From Streptomyces sp. NBC_01217 (GTDB taxonomy: Bacteria > Actinomycetota > Actinomycetes > Streptomycetales > Streptomycetaceae): a DNA stretch of 64,000 bases. This document shows, in pieces, positions 22,984 to 30,226 of this stretch; within the stretch, counting starts at the first letter, position 1; every line of letters starts with the position of its first letter. The stretch covers positions 4,689,501-4,753,500 of the forward strand of contig NZ_CP108538.1 in the NCBI RefSeq assembly GCF_035994185.1, in the 5' to 3' direction. The position numbers and the translations under genes were made by a program. A model generated the notes under the pieces. It did not search any database. It was not told the DNA's origin and saw nothing but the letters and a program-made list of their open reading frames with translations.

Positions 22984-24129
22984 ATGGACTTCGCACCCAC
23001 CGAGGAGCAGACGGCGGCGCGTGGTCTCGCGGCGCGGATCTTCGGGGACCTGTCGACGCACGAGCGCCTGGTCGAGGCCGGCACGGGGACGGACGCCGAG
23101 CTGTGGAAGGAGCTGTGCACAGCCGGACTGCCCGCGGCCGTCGAGGAGATCGGGCTGCTGGGCCTGGTGCTCCTGCTGGAGGAGCAGGGCCGGACGACGG
23201 CGCAGGTGCCGTTCGCGGCGAGCTGTGTGTACGGGCTCCTCGCCGTCGCCGGGCACGGCACGGACGAACAGCGGGAACGGCTGCTGCCCCCGTTGCGGGA
23301 CGGTACGGCCGTAGCCACCGGGGCGTTCCCGGCGCGCGGTGGAGTACGGGCGGACGGCGGGGGGCGGCTGGAGGCGCGGCTGAGCGGAAGCGTGCCGTAC
23401 GTACCGTGGCTGCGGGACGCGGATCTTGTCGTCGTGGCGGCTTCGGACGGGGACGTGGGCTCGGACAGGGACGCGGGCTCGGACGGGGACGCGGGCTCGG
23501 ACAGGGACGCGGGCTCGGCCTCGGAGGCGGGCCCGGACTCGGGCCCGGGGCTGTGGATCGTACGGACCGCCGATACGGGTGTGGCGACGGAGCCGGTGGA
23601 GACCACGGCGCCGTGGTCGGCGGCGCGGCTCGTCCTGGACCGGGCGCCCGCGGAGCGGCTCGGGGGCGCCGGGGCGTACGAGGCGCTGCTGGCCGTGAGC
23701 CGGACCGCGTTCGCCGGGTTGCAGGCCGGGGTGTGCGCCGGTTCGCTGGCCCGCGCTGTCGCCCACACGAACGCCCGGGAGCAGTTCGGGCGCCCGCTCT
23801 CCACCAAGCAGGCGGTGCTGCTGCGCGCCGCCGATGCCCATATGGACACCGAGGCGATACGCGTCACCGCGTACGAGGCGGCCTGGCGGTACGACACGGG
23901 GCTGCCGTACGGGCCCCAGGCGCTGACCGCCGCCTGGTGGGCGTCGGAGGCCGGAAAGCGGGTGGTGCACACCGGACAGCATCTGCACGGCGGAACGGGC
24001 GCGGACCTCGACCACCCTGTACACCGCCACTTCCTCTGGGGCCGTCAGCTCGACGCCCATCTGGGTTGTGGCAGCGAAGTACTGCAGGAGCTCGGCCGGT
24101 TGCTGGTTAAAGGGGAGGTAGCGGAGTGA
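22984..24129 (+). CDS. Acyl-CoA dehydrogenase, second subunit, with repeat insertion
   Basis: The protein is 381 residues and more degenerate than its partner. It starts MDFAPTEEQTAARGLAARI. The C-terminal half is recognisable (GLQAGVCAGSLARAVAHTN, REQFGRPLSTKQAVLLRAAD, VVHTGQHLHGGTG). The usual flavin-binding SEP motif is absent, as expected of a structural partner. Around residues 155-182 an Asp/Gly/Ser-rich insertion is encoded by imperfect 18-base repeats (about 23,445-23,520). It ends overlapping the next start. Confidence 0.8.
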   Translation: MDFAPTEEQTAARGLAARIFGDLSTHERLVEAGTGTDAELWKELCTAGLPAAVEEIGLLGLVLLLEEQGRTTAQVPFAASCVYGLLAVAGHGTDEQRERLLPPLRDGTAVATGAFPARGGVRADGGGRLEARLSGSVPYVPWLRDADLVVVAASDGDVGSDRDAGSDGDAGSDRDAGSASEAGPDSGPGLWIVRTADTGVATEPVETTAPWSAARLVLDRAPAERLGGAGAYEALLAVSRTAFAGLQAGVCAGSLARAVAHTNAREQFGRPLSTKQAVLLRAADAHMDTEAIRVTAYEAAWRYDTGLPYGPQALTAAWWASEAGKRVVHTGQHLHGGTGADLDHPVHRHFLWGRQLDAHLGCGSEVLQELGRLLVKGEVAE

Positions 24130-24521
24130 AGGTCGGTGAGGAGCTGGCGCCGCTGGAGATCGCGGTGACCCGCACCCTGATCGTGGCGGGCGCCATCGCC
24201 TCCCGCGACTACCAGGACGTGCACCATGACGCGGAGCTGGCCCGGGAGAAGGGCTCCCCGGACATCTTCATGAACATCCTGACGACCAACGGCCTGGTCG
24301 GCAGGTACATCACCGACCGCCTCGGCCCGTCGGCCGTGCTCCGCAAGATCGCGATCAGGCTGGGCGCTCCCAACTACCCGGGGGACACGATGATCCTGAC
24401 CGGCACGGTCACCGCCCTCGGGGACGACGGGACGGCCGAGGTGTCGGTCGTCGGCGCCAACGGTCTCGGCAGGCATGTCACCGGCACGGTGACCGTCAGC
24501 CTTGCGGAGGGGTCGGCATGA
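24126..24521 (+). CDS. ChsH1-like MaoC family hydratase
   Basis: The protein is 131 residues with a single hot-dog fold. The MaoC catalytic segment is ASRDYQDVHHDAELAREKG near residues 27-45, with conserved Asp and His, followed by GSPDIFMNILTTNGLVGRYI. It pairs with the MaoC domain of the ChsH2-like protein. GTG 24126 overlaps the previous stop and its own stop overlaps the thiolase-like gene, so three genes are coupled. Confidence 0.9.
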   Translation: MKVGEELAPLEIAVTRTLIVAGAIASRDYQDVHHDAELAREKGSPDIFMNILTTNGLVGRYITDRLGPSAVLRKIAIRLGAPNYPGDTMILTGTVTALGDDGTAEVSVVGANGLGRHVTGTVTVSLAEGSA

Positions 24522-25684
24522 GCGTGCGCAGGGCCGACTCGCTCGGCGGCAGGGCAGCGGTCGTGGGCATCGGGGCGACCGAGTTCTCCAAGGACTCCGG
24601 GCGCAGCGAACTCAGGCTGGCCGTCGAGGCGGTGCGGGCCGCTCTCGACGACGCCGGGCTGACCCCCGCCGATGTCGACGGCCTGGTCACCTTCACCATG
24701 GACACCAGCCCCGAGATCACCGTCGCCCAGGCGGCCGGCATCGGGGAGCTGTCCTTCTTCTCCCGCATCCATTACGGGGGCGGGGCGGCCTGCGCCACCG
24801 TCCAGCAGGCGGCCCTGGCAGTGGCGAGCGGGGTGGCCGACGTCGTGGTCTGCTACCGCGCGTTCAACGAGCGCTCCGGGCGCAGATTCGGCTCCGGCGT
24901 GCAGCAGCGCGAGCCCACCGCGGAGGGCACGGCGCTCGGCTGGAACCTTCCCTTCGGACTGCTCACACCGGCCTCCTGGGTCGCCATGGCCGCCCAGCGC
25001 TATCTGCACACCTACGGGCTGACGCCGGACGCCTTCGGCCATGTCGCGGTCACCGACCGGCGCCATGCCGCCCGTAACCCCGCGGCGTACTTCTACGGGA
25101 AGCCGATCACCCTGGCCGACCATGCCGCATCGCGGTGGATCGTCGAACCCCTGCGGCTGCTCGACTGCTGTCAGGAGACCGACGGCGGGCAGGCGATCGT
25201 CGTCACCGGCGTGGAGCGGGCCCGGGTCCTGCCGCGGCCGCCTGCGGTGATCGTCGCCGCCGCTCAGGGAGCCGGGCGGGCGCAGGAGCAGATGACCAGC
25301 TTCTACCGCGACGGTCTGACCGGGCTGCCGGAGACGGGAGTGGTCGCCCGGCAGCTCTGGCGCAGCTCCGGCCTCTCCCCCTGCGACATCGATGTGGGCA
25401 TCCTCTATGACCACTTCACCCCGTTCGTCCTGATGCAGCTGGAGGAGTTCGGCTTCTGCGCACCGGGCGAGGCCGCCGACTTCGTCGCGGCCGACGCGCT
25501 GCCGCTGAACACGCACGGCGGCCAGCTGGGGGAGGCGTATCTGCACGGGATGAATGGCATCGCGGAGGCCGTCCGGCAGATCCGGGGCTCGTCGGTCAAC
25601 CAACTGCCGGGCGCGGCCAGAGCCCTGGTCACGGCGGGCGCAGGCGTACCCACGTCGGGACTGATCCTGGGCACGGACGACTGA
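24518..25684 (+). CDS. Ltp2-like thiolase-fold lipid-transfer/aldolase protein
   Basis: The protein is 388 residues with thiolase fold. It starts with RAAVVGIGATEFSKDSGRSE, followed by VDGLVTFTMDTSPEITVAQA. The C-terminus has LPLNTHGGQLGEAYLHGMNG near 328-347. The classic thiolase active-site Cys is replaced by the pattern YGGGAACATVQQAALAV. In the igr system Ltp2 does the retro-aldol cleavage releasing propionyl-CoA and needs the ChsH2 DUF35 domain. Last gene of the operon. Confidence 0.9.
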   Translation: MSVRRADSLGGRAAVVGIGATEFSKDSGRSELRLAVEAVRAALDDAGLTPADVDGLVTFTMDTSPEITVAQAAGIGELSFFSRIHYGGGAACATVQQAALAVASGVADVVVCYRAFNERSGRRFGSGVQQREPTAEGTALGWNLPFGLLTPASWVAMAAQRYLHTYGLTPDAFGHVAVTDRRHAARNPAAYFYGKPITLADHAASRWIVEPLRLLDCCQETDGGQAIVVTGVERARVLPRPPAVIVAAAQGAGRAQEQMTSFYRDGLTGLPETGVVARQLWRSSGLSPCDIDVGILYDHFTPFVLMQLEEFGFCAPGEAADFVAADALPLNTHGGQLGEAYLHGMNGIAEAVRQIRGSSVNQLPGAARALVTAGAGVPTSGLILGTDD

Positions 25685-25756
25685 GTGCGCGGGCGGCCGA
25701 GTACAGGAACGGCCGAGCTGGGGGCGCCGGGGGCGACCCTGAGCCATGATGACGAC

Positions 25757-25781
25757 GGCTCCACCTACAGGAGGTGGAGCC
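25757..25781 (+). terminator. Terminator of the acyl-CoA operon
   Basis: GGCTCCACCT and AGGTGGAGCC, with a 5-base loop, lie 73 bases after the Ltp2-like stop. Confidence 0.75.
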
Positions 25782-25866
25782 GGCCCCACCCCTACACCCT
25801 GAGGCGGACGCGGTTTCGGGACCTGGGGCCGATCCCCGCAACGGCGCCCGCTCCTAGCGTGGAGCC

Positions 25867-26490
25867 ATGACCACGCCAGTCTGCACGGGCACCTCCGGGG
25901 GAGCTGCCATTACCGGACACGTCCCGCACGGCTCGTACGCCGCGCGCGCCTCGCACGCCGCGCGCACGCCGTACGCCCCGCGGGCTCCGCACGCTCCGTA
26001 TCCGTCGTTCTCCTCGTTCGTACGGGCGCGGGGGCCCGTACTGCTGCGCGCCGCGCGCTCGCTCACCGCGAACCCCAGCGATGCCGAGGACCTGCTGCAG
26101 ACCGCGCTCACCAAGACATACGTCGCCTGGGAACGGATCGAGGACCACCGGGCGCTCGACGGCTATGTCCGCCGGGCACTGCTGAACACACGTACCTCGC
26201 AGTGGCGCAAGCGCAAGGTCGACGAGTTCGCTTGCGACGAGCTGCCCGAGCAGGAGACAGCGCCGGTCTGTGACCCGGCCGAGCATCAGACGCTGCGCGA
26301 CGCGATGTGGCGTGCCGTGCTGAAGCTTCCCGACCGGCAGCGGGCGATGGTGGTCCTGCGGTACTACGAGGACCTGAGCGAGGCCCAGACGGCCGAGGTG
26401 CTCGGGGTCTCCGTCGGCACGGTGAAGAGCGCGGTGTCGCGTGCGCTCGGCAAGCTCAGGGAGGACCCGGAGCTGGCTCCGGTGCGGTGA
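25867..26490 (+). CDS. ECF (SigE-family) RNA polymerase sigma factor
   Basis: The protein is 207 residues. Region 2 is at about 60-115 (LLRAARSLTANPSDAEDLLQ, KTYVAWERIEDHRALDGYVR) and region 4 at about 155-200 (LPDRQRAMVVLRYYEDLSEA, GVSVGTVKSAVSRALGKLRE). It is in the group of small SigE-family ECFs common in Streptomyces, which often lack a dedicated anti-sigma gene nearby. The N-terminal 45 residues are an odd Ala/His/Pro/Arg-rich tail (AARASHAARTPYAPRAPHAP) not needed for sigma function. Confidence 0.9.
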   Translation: MTTPVCTGTSGGAAITGHVPHGSYAARASHAARTPYAPRAPHAPYPSFSSFVRARGPVLLRAARSLTANPSDAEDLLQTALTKTYVAWERIEDHRALDGYVRRALLNTRTSQWRKRKVDEFACDELPEQETAPVCDPAEHQTLRDAMWRAVLKLPDRQRAMVVLRYYEDLSEAQTAEVLGVSVGTVKSAVSRALGKLREDPELAPVR

Positions 26491-26500
26491 CCCTCCGGGG

Positions 26501-26527
26501 GAGAGGGAGAGGGAGAGGGAGAGGGGG
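26501..26527 (+). repeat. Short GAGGGA tandem repeat
   Basis: About four copies of a 6-base GA-rich unit follow the sigma factor stop codon. It is a simple-sequence tract without evident function. Confidence 0.6.
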
Positions 26528-26591
26528 GCGGCAGTGCGCCGGCCGGTCTGATTTTGCCGGACGACACCGATTCGTACTCCCGGGACTAGTG

Positions 26592-26609
26592 ACATACCAC
26601 CTGGTATGT
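26592..26609. promoter_or_regulatory. Palindromic operator upstream of the split ligase gene
   Basis: ACATACCA and TGGTATGT are perfect 8-base arms separated by CC, 53 bases before the ligase start. This is a typical TetR/FadR-like operator for fatty-acid genes. The regulator is not in the window. Confidence 0.65.
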
Positions 26610-26661
26610 GCGCAGAATCAGCGGAACCTTACTGCCGCGTAGCGCCCACCGGGAGGACGCC

Positions 26662-26910
26662 GTGCTCAGCACCATGCAGGACGTACCGCTGACTGTCACC
26701 CGCATCCTCGAACACGGGATGACGATCCACGGGAAGTCCCAGGTCACGACCTGGACAGGCGAGCTGGAGCCGCAGCGTCGCAGCTTCGCCGAGATAGGCC
26801 GACGGGCCACGCAGCTCGCGAACGCACTGCGCGACGAGCTCGGTGTCGACGGTGACCAGCGGGTGAGCACCCTCATGTGGAACAGTGCTTTCAAAACATC
26901 CACGCCCTGA
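26662..26910 (+). pseudogene. Acyl-CoA ligase (FadD-like), truncated by the prophage
   Basis: Only about the first 74 residues of a long-chain acyl-CoA ligase remain (MQDVPLTVTRILEHG, RRSFAEIGRRATQLANAL, VSTLMWN). Family members continue with an NNAEH-like stretch; here the frame reads 7 foreign residues and stops at 26910. GTG 26662 is preceded by GGGAGG. The rest of the gene should lie beyond the right end of the prophage. Excision would restore it. Confidence 0.85.
26876..26895. other. Prophage left attachment junction (attL, approximate)
   Basis: Homology to the ligase family ends at the codons for LMWN (about 26,873-26,884) and phage-like sequence starts immediately. The exact core cannot be read without the right junction. 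A short core is expected if the integrase is of the serine type. Confidence 0.6.
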
Positions 26911-26926
26911 CCTGCCGAAACGCGCA

Positions 26927-26955
26927 AAGCCCCACAGGTGAAAGCTGTGGGGCTT
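26927..26955. terminator. Terminator at the prophage left end
   Basis: AAGCCCCACAG and CTGTGGGGCTT with a 7-base loop lie just inside the attachment junction. It would insulate host and phage transcription. Confidence 0.75.
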
Positions 26956-27060
26956 CATGCGTCGACGCTTACGGCTCGCAACCGGACGTCATCACTCCGT
27001 CAGCGAATCACGGCGGCCAAGATCGAGCAATGCAGGATAGAACCTGCATACAAAAGGATC

Positions 27061-27213
27061 ATGAACGTTCAGCGTGGGACTCGTGCCACGCGTCATCCCG
27101 CCCGACCGGTGTACCAGGAGATTGAGTACGGCGCCGTGAGTCCGCTCCTCGACAACCTGCTCCGCATCGCCGACGCGATCGGTGTGCCGCTCGCCGACCT
27201 TGTACGCGAGTAA
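27061..27213 (+). pseudogene. XRE-type HTH fragment
   Basis: The 50-residue frame ends YQEIEYGAVSPLLDNLLRIA then DAIGVPLADLVRE, the second half of an XRE helix-turn-helix domain. The first helices, normally beginning RxxRGLTQEELA, are absent or out of frame. It is the only plus-strand gene-like sequence in this end of the prophage. Likely a remnant. Confidence 0.55.
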
Positions 27214-27266
27214 GCCCCGGCCAGCCGACGGGGGGACGGCGGACCGGGGCGGTCTTCAGGGCGGGG

Positions 27267-27464
27267 CTACTCGCGGTTGTCGTCGTGGTCCGTGGGCAGC
27301 ACCGTGTGGCCTTCGGACCAGTGGTTCACCCAGCCGCAGCCTGCGCACGCGTAGCGCCCATCAATGCCGTGTACCTCGGTGCCGCAGCGTCGGCAGTTCG
27401 TGCGGGTGATCTCGCCGCCCGCTGCTGTGGCGGCCCTAGGCACTGGTTCGGGATGCCGAGTCAT
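27267..27464 (-). CDS. Small zinc-ribbon protein, 65 aa
   Basis: CRRCGTEVHGIDGRYACAGC is a four-Cys zinc ribbon (CxxC...CxxC) near residues 24-43, followed by GWVNHWSEGHTVLPTD. It is the last of a leftward chain of tiny zinc proteins next to attL, a typical place for lysogenic cargo. Its first 29 bases overlap the next gene upstream. Function unknown. Confidence 0.65.
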   Translation of the reverse strand: MTRHPEPVPRAATAAGGEITRTNCRRCGTEVHGIDGRYACAGCGWVNHWSEGHTVLPTDHDDNRE

Positions 27465-27588
27465 GCTCGGAGGCTACCCCCGACGGCGCCGGGTCAGGCG
27501 CGTGTCCGGACTGCCAGCCGCAGTTCCCGCACAGCCACCCGCCGGTAGGGGTCTGCTGAGTACCCGCTCCACATCGTGGACAACCCAT
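27436..27588 (-). CDS. Small zinc-ribbon protein, 50 aa
   Basis: MGCPRCGAGTQQTPTGGWLC then CGNCGW gives a zinc ribbon (CxxC...CxxC). ATG 27588 follows GGGAG. It overlaps the 3' part of the next zinc-ribbon gene by about 95 bases in another frame, which is unusual; one of the two may be extended by a frameshift. Confidence 0.55.
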   Translation of the reverse strand: MGCPRCGAGTQQTPTGGWLCGNCGWQSGHAPDPAPSGVASEHDSASRTSA

Positions 27589-27700
27589 CGTGTTCTCCCA
27601 TCGTGTACGTGTAGCCGCTGTTCCACCCGCAGGACTGCGAGCAGAACCAGCGACCGAGATTGTCTTCATACGCAAAGGCGCCGCAGTTCGGGCAGTTCAC
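27494..27700 (-). CDS. Small zinc-ribbon protein, 68 aa
   Basis: MNCPNCGAFAYEDNLGRWFC then SQSCGW is a four-Cys zinc ribbon. The last 35 residues (EHDGLSTMWSGYSADPYRRV) have no zinc pattern and overlap the next gene, so the true end may be earlier or the gene may be frameshifted into a two-ribbon protein. The start overlaps the upstream stop (ATGA). Confidence 0.55.
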   Translation of the reverse strand: MNCPNCGAFAYEDNLGRWFCSQSCGWNSGYTYTMGEHDGLSTMWSGYSADPYRRVAVRELRLAVRTRA

Positions 27701-27852
27701 TTCTGGCCCTTCTCATTCGGCGCCGTCACGGGTGGCACCTCTCCTTGATTGGAGTCCGACCGCCAGATCAGGGTGACCCCGTGCTCCTCGCAGTACGCCC
27801 CGCTGTCGTCCTCGACCGGGAAGTCGTGCGGGCCTTTCGGACAGCGGGTCAT
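27697..27852 (-). CDS. Small Cys/His protein, 51 aa
   Basis: MTRCPKGPHDFPVEDDSGAY then CEEHG holds C, H, C and H in a spacing that could bind one zinc. ATG 27852 overlaps the stop of the preceding gene (ATGA). It belongs to the coupled chain of tiny proteins. Function unknown. Confidence 0.6.
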   Translation of the reverse strand: MTRCPKGPHDFPVEDDSGAYCEEHGVTLIWRSDSNQGEVPPVTAPNEKGQK

Positions 27853-27998
27853 CGGCGGACTGCCCGCCACGCACGGCCGAGACGTACGGCGGTCGGGCAT
27901 GATGCCCCGGCGCGGCAGGTGGCGCAGCTGTAGGTGTGGCCGATCAAGGTGCGGTACGCGGCATCCGGCGCGGCGGCCGGTTTCGTCTGGGCGGTCAC
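27849..27998 (-). CDS. Small Cys-rich protein, 49 aa
   Basis: The product ends YSCATCRAGASCPTAVRLGR, with CxxC and a third Cys. GTG 27998 overlaps the stop of the preceding gene (GTGA). Similar CATCRxGxxC proteins recur in Streptomyces phages and elements. Function unknown. Confidence 0.6.
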   Translation of the reverse strand: MTAQTKPAAAPDAAYRTLIGHTYSCATCRAGASCPTAVRLGRAWRAVRR

Positions 27999-28138
27999 TG
28001 CTTGGCCTTGCACTGGTCGCACTCGCAGGCCGGGAACGAGGTGCGGGGCTCCACGGTCTTGAGAGGGGTGACCTCGGCCTCTGGGCGAATGACCCGCGTC
28101 CGGCCGTAGCGGTCCACCTCGTACACCTTGATCGTCAT
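27995..28138 (-). CDS. Small Cys-containing protein, 47 aa
   Basis: MTIKVYEVDRYGRTRVIRPE, ending FPACECDQCKAKQ with a CxCxxC. ATG 28138 heads the coupled chain that continues to 27267. The Arg-rich beta start and terminal Cys cluster are common in actinophage small proteins. Function unknown. Confidence 0.6.
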   Translation of the reverse strand: MTIKVYEVDRYGRTRVIRPEAEVTPLKTVEPRTSFPACECDQCKAKQ

Positions 28139-28192
28139 TGCCATGTCGGCTCCAGGTCAGTGGCTGGTGAAGACATGGTGTGGGCACAGCAA

Positions 28193-28228
28193 GGCCCCGA
28201 CTATCACGACATGGTGATAGCCGGGGCC
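28193..28228 (-). terminator. Terminator after the XRE/TPR regulator
   Basis: GGCCCCGACTATCAC and GTGATAGCCGGGGCC (one mismatch) with a 6-base loop lie just downstream of the regulator's stop. Confidence 0.75.
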
Positions 28229-28244
28229 AAAGGGTTACTGTCGG

Positions 28245-29429
28245 TCAGACTCCCAGCCAGGAGCCGTAGGACAAGAAAGTGTCCGGCAGCTGGCGCTTCG
28301 CTGCCTCAAGTCCGTCGTACGTCTCGCGAACAGTCTGGTGATACCGCGCCTGCTGCGGCGCCGCCTTCCGTGCCCGCAGGAGATTCGCGAACGCGTCGTC
28401 GAGGTCCCCGGACCACATCTGCGCTCGGGCCACCTCGGCATAGTGGTGCGACCGTCGCGAGGCCGGCCACTGCTGCGGCACGGCAAGTTCCCGGCCCAGC
28501 CGGGCAGCGGTGTCGTACTCGGCCAACTCAGCATGCACCGACACCCGGTGTACGCCGACATTGGTCGGGCCGAAGGCCAGCCAGTAGACCTTGGCGGCCT
28601 CGCCTGTGGCGACCGCGATTCGCTCAGCCTCGGCCAAATGACCAACGGCTGTGTCACCGGACTGCGCCCGGGCCGCCATCACTGCGGCTCCCAAATGCAG
28701 CTGCCCAGTGACTACGTCCCGGGTGCGCCCTGACTCGGCCTGGCCGAGGGCATCGAGCCCCGTACGAATGAGCCGCTGGCCCGTCCGGTACTGACCGGCC
28801 CGGAGGTAGGTAAGTGACCGCATGTATCGATAGATGGCGCCTACCACCGCACCCGAGCCGCGTTCGGCGGCCCACTCCATGCGGGACAGGGCGATCGTCG
28901 CCAGGTCCGGAAAGCCCAGCTTCGATGCCACGTCGTAGGCAGTCCGGTAGTAGTCGGCGAGGAGCAGCCACCCCTCGGACGTGGCGGCGACGTGTGCCGC
29001 GGTGGTGGCTTCGATGATCAGCCCGGGCAGCTGCCCGGCGGTCCGCTTGATCTCACCTTTCCGGACCGCAGCGAGTAGCGCTTCGGAGTCGTCGTGCAAC
29101 ATCCGGTGCGGGCGGGGAGTAATGTCCGGATCGGCGCCGAGGTCGTAGACGTCCAGCGATTCCCTGATGGGCTGGATCAGCACGTCCAGCTCATCGGCGC
29201 GCAGTTCAGTGACGTACGGCTGGCCGGTGACGGTGGCGACCTCAACACGCATGGCGCGGGCGAGACTTGCGATGACGTGTGGGGACGCCGGGATGACGCC
29301 CTGCTCGGTCTTCGTGAGGGTGCTGTACGGCACCTGCGACAGGTCGGACAGGGCCCTTTGGGTGAGGTGGCGTTCGAGGCGCAGCCGCTTGATGCGCGCG
29401 CCGGTGTGGTCATGCGGAAGAGAGTGCAT
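28245..29429 (-). CDS. XRE family regulator with TPR-like C-terminal domain
   Basis: The protein is 394 residues. The N-terminal HTH is at about 10-65 (GARIKRLRLERHLTQRALSD, VPYSTLTKTEQG). The rest is all-helical with TPR-like repeats (AGYRTGQRLIRTGL-type helices, ALGQAESGRTRDVVTGQLHL, AELAEYDTAARLGRELAV). Such XRE-TPR regulators in Streptomyces sense small molecules or peptides. It is flanked by terminators and set between lysis genes and attL, so it is probably expressed in the lysogen and may alter host physiology. It is unlike a classic phage repressor. Confidence 0.85.
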   Translation of the reverse strand: MHSLPHDHTGARIKRLRLERHLTQRALSDLSQVPYSTLTKTEQGVIPASPHVIASLARAMRVEVATVTGQPYVTELRADELDVLIQPIRESLDVYDLGADPDITPRPHRMLHDDSEALLAAVRKGEIKRTAGQLPGLIIEATTAAHVAATSEGWLLLADYYRTAYDVASKLGFPDLATIALSRMEWAAERGSGAVVGAIYRYMRSLTYLRAGQYRTGQRLIRTGLDALGQAESGRTRDVVTGQLHLGAAVMAARAQSGDTAVGHLAEAERIAVATGEAAKVYWLAFGPTNVGVHRVSVHAELAEYDTAARLGRELAVPQQWPASRRSHHYAEVARAQMWSGDLDDAFANLLRARKAAPQQARYHQTVRETYDGLEAAKRQLPDTFLSYGSWLGV

Positions 29430-29492
29430 ACTTGCTCCCAGTTCTGACTCGACACCAGAACGGTACCCGCCGCCGACGCCGCTGGTACCTCC

Positions 29493-29527
29493 GAAGACCC
29501 CATCGCCCCCGTGCTGATGGGGTCTTC
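29493..29527. terminator. Hairpin upstream of the XRE/TPR gene
   Basis: GAAGACCCCATC and GATGGGGTCTTC are perfect 12-base arms with an 11-base loop. With the next hairpin it separates the late transcript from the regulator gene. Confidence 0.75.
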
Positions 29528-29550
29528 GCGCATCCCTGACGCACGAAAGC

Positions 29551-29585
29551 CGCCCCCTGCCCGGCCGTAGCCGGGACAGGGGGCG
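29551..29585 (-). terminator. Late-operon terminator after the lysis genes
   Basis: CGCCCCCTG-CCCGGC pairs with GCCGGG-A-CAGGGGGCG with one bulge, directly after the last lysis-region stop at 29589. Confidence 0.75.
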
Positions 29586-29588
29586 TGG

Positions 29589-29900
29589 TTACTTCTGGGA
29601 GAGCTGCCAGAGGGTCAGGGCGAGGCCGACCACGCCGACCAGTGCGGCGAGGGACGGCAGCGGCCACCTGGCCCGCTGAAGCTCGGCGAGCGCAGCGGTG
29701 GCGTGCTTCTGCCGCTCCGTCTCGCCACGTTCGAGGGTGTCGAGGCGCGTTTCCACGTCGACAAGCCGCCGGTCGGTCTGGTCTCCGCGCTGCGCGAGCA
29801 GAGCCAGGGATCCGTTGACGGTGGCGAATCCTTCGGCCATGGTGCCGCGCAGCTCGGCGAGCGCGATTGCTACGGCGGCCGTATCGGTCGGCTCGGTCAC
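29589..29900 (-). CDS. Coiled-coil membrane protein of the lysis cassette, 103 aa
   Basis: Residues about 30-75 form a coiled coil (VDVETRLDTLERGETERQKH) and the C-terminus is one membrane helix (LPSLAALVGVVGLALTLWQL). Small coiled-coil/TM proteins next to the holin are usual in actinophages and may be a second holin or an anti-holin. GTG 29900 overlaps the previous stop (GTGA). Confidence 0.75.
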   Translation of the reverse strand: MTEPTDTAAVAIALAELRGTMAEGFATVNGSLALLAQRGDQTDRRLVDVETRLDTLERGETERQKHATAALAELQRARWPLPSLAALVGVVGLALTLWQLSQK

Positions 29901-30151
29901 TCGCGGTCCTCGGTTTCGACCAGGCCGAGGCCGAACCGGTCGAGCAGCTGCTCGACGGCGGGGTGTGCCATGACGCGGGCGGCGATACCGGCCACGGCGG
30001 CGGCTGAGGCGGCAGCGGCGACCAGCCACGGGGCGGCGACGGCGAGGGCTTCGGAGTCGGCGACGATCGCGGCGAGGGCGGGCAGGACCGCGACGACCGC
30101 GGCAAGGGTCTGGAGCGCGGTACGGATGGCGCGGACGTTCTTCGGGCTCAT
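29897..30151 (-). CDS. Holin-like protein, 84 aa
   Basis: Two hydrophobic helices (about 12-30, TALQTLAAVVAVLPALAAIV, and 38-58, AAPWLVAAAASAAAVAGIAA) with a short turn and a charged C-terminus (LGLVETEDRE) fit a class II holin. It lies directly downstream of the endolysin gene. Assignment is from topology and position. Confidence 0.75.
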   Translation of the reverse strand: MSPKNVRAIRTALQTLAAVVAVLPALAAIVADSEALAVAAPWLVAAAASAAAVAGIAARVMAHPAVEQLLDRFGLGLVETEDRE

Positions 30152-30226
30152 GGGCCGGTTGTTCCTTCCGGGGGTGCGAGGGCCCGCCCGGCGCGGTGCG
30201 CGCGGGCGGGCCGGGGCGATGGGTGA

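Noticed and set aside
21630..23972. 780-codon minus-strand frame across the acyl-CoA operon
   Set aside because: It is Ser/Arg/Pro-rich nonsense sequence opposite clear dehydrogenase and MaoC genes.
26876..26895. R4 phage attachment site
   Set aside because: R4 also uses an acyl-CoA synthetase gene, but by memory its core lies in the YHCFGM-coding region, far from this junction.
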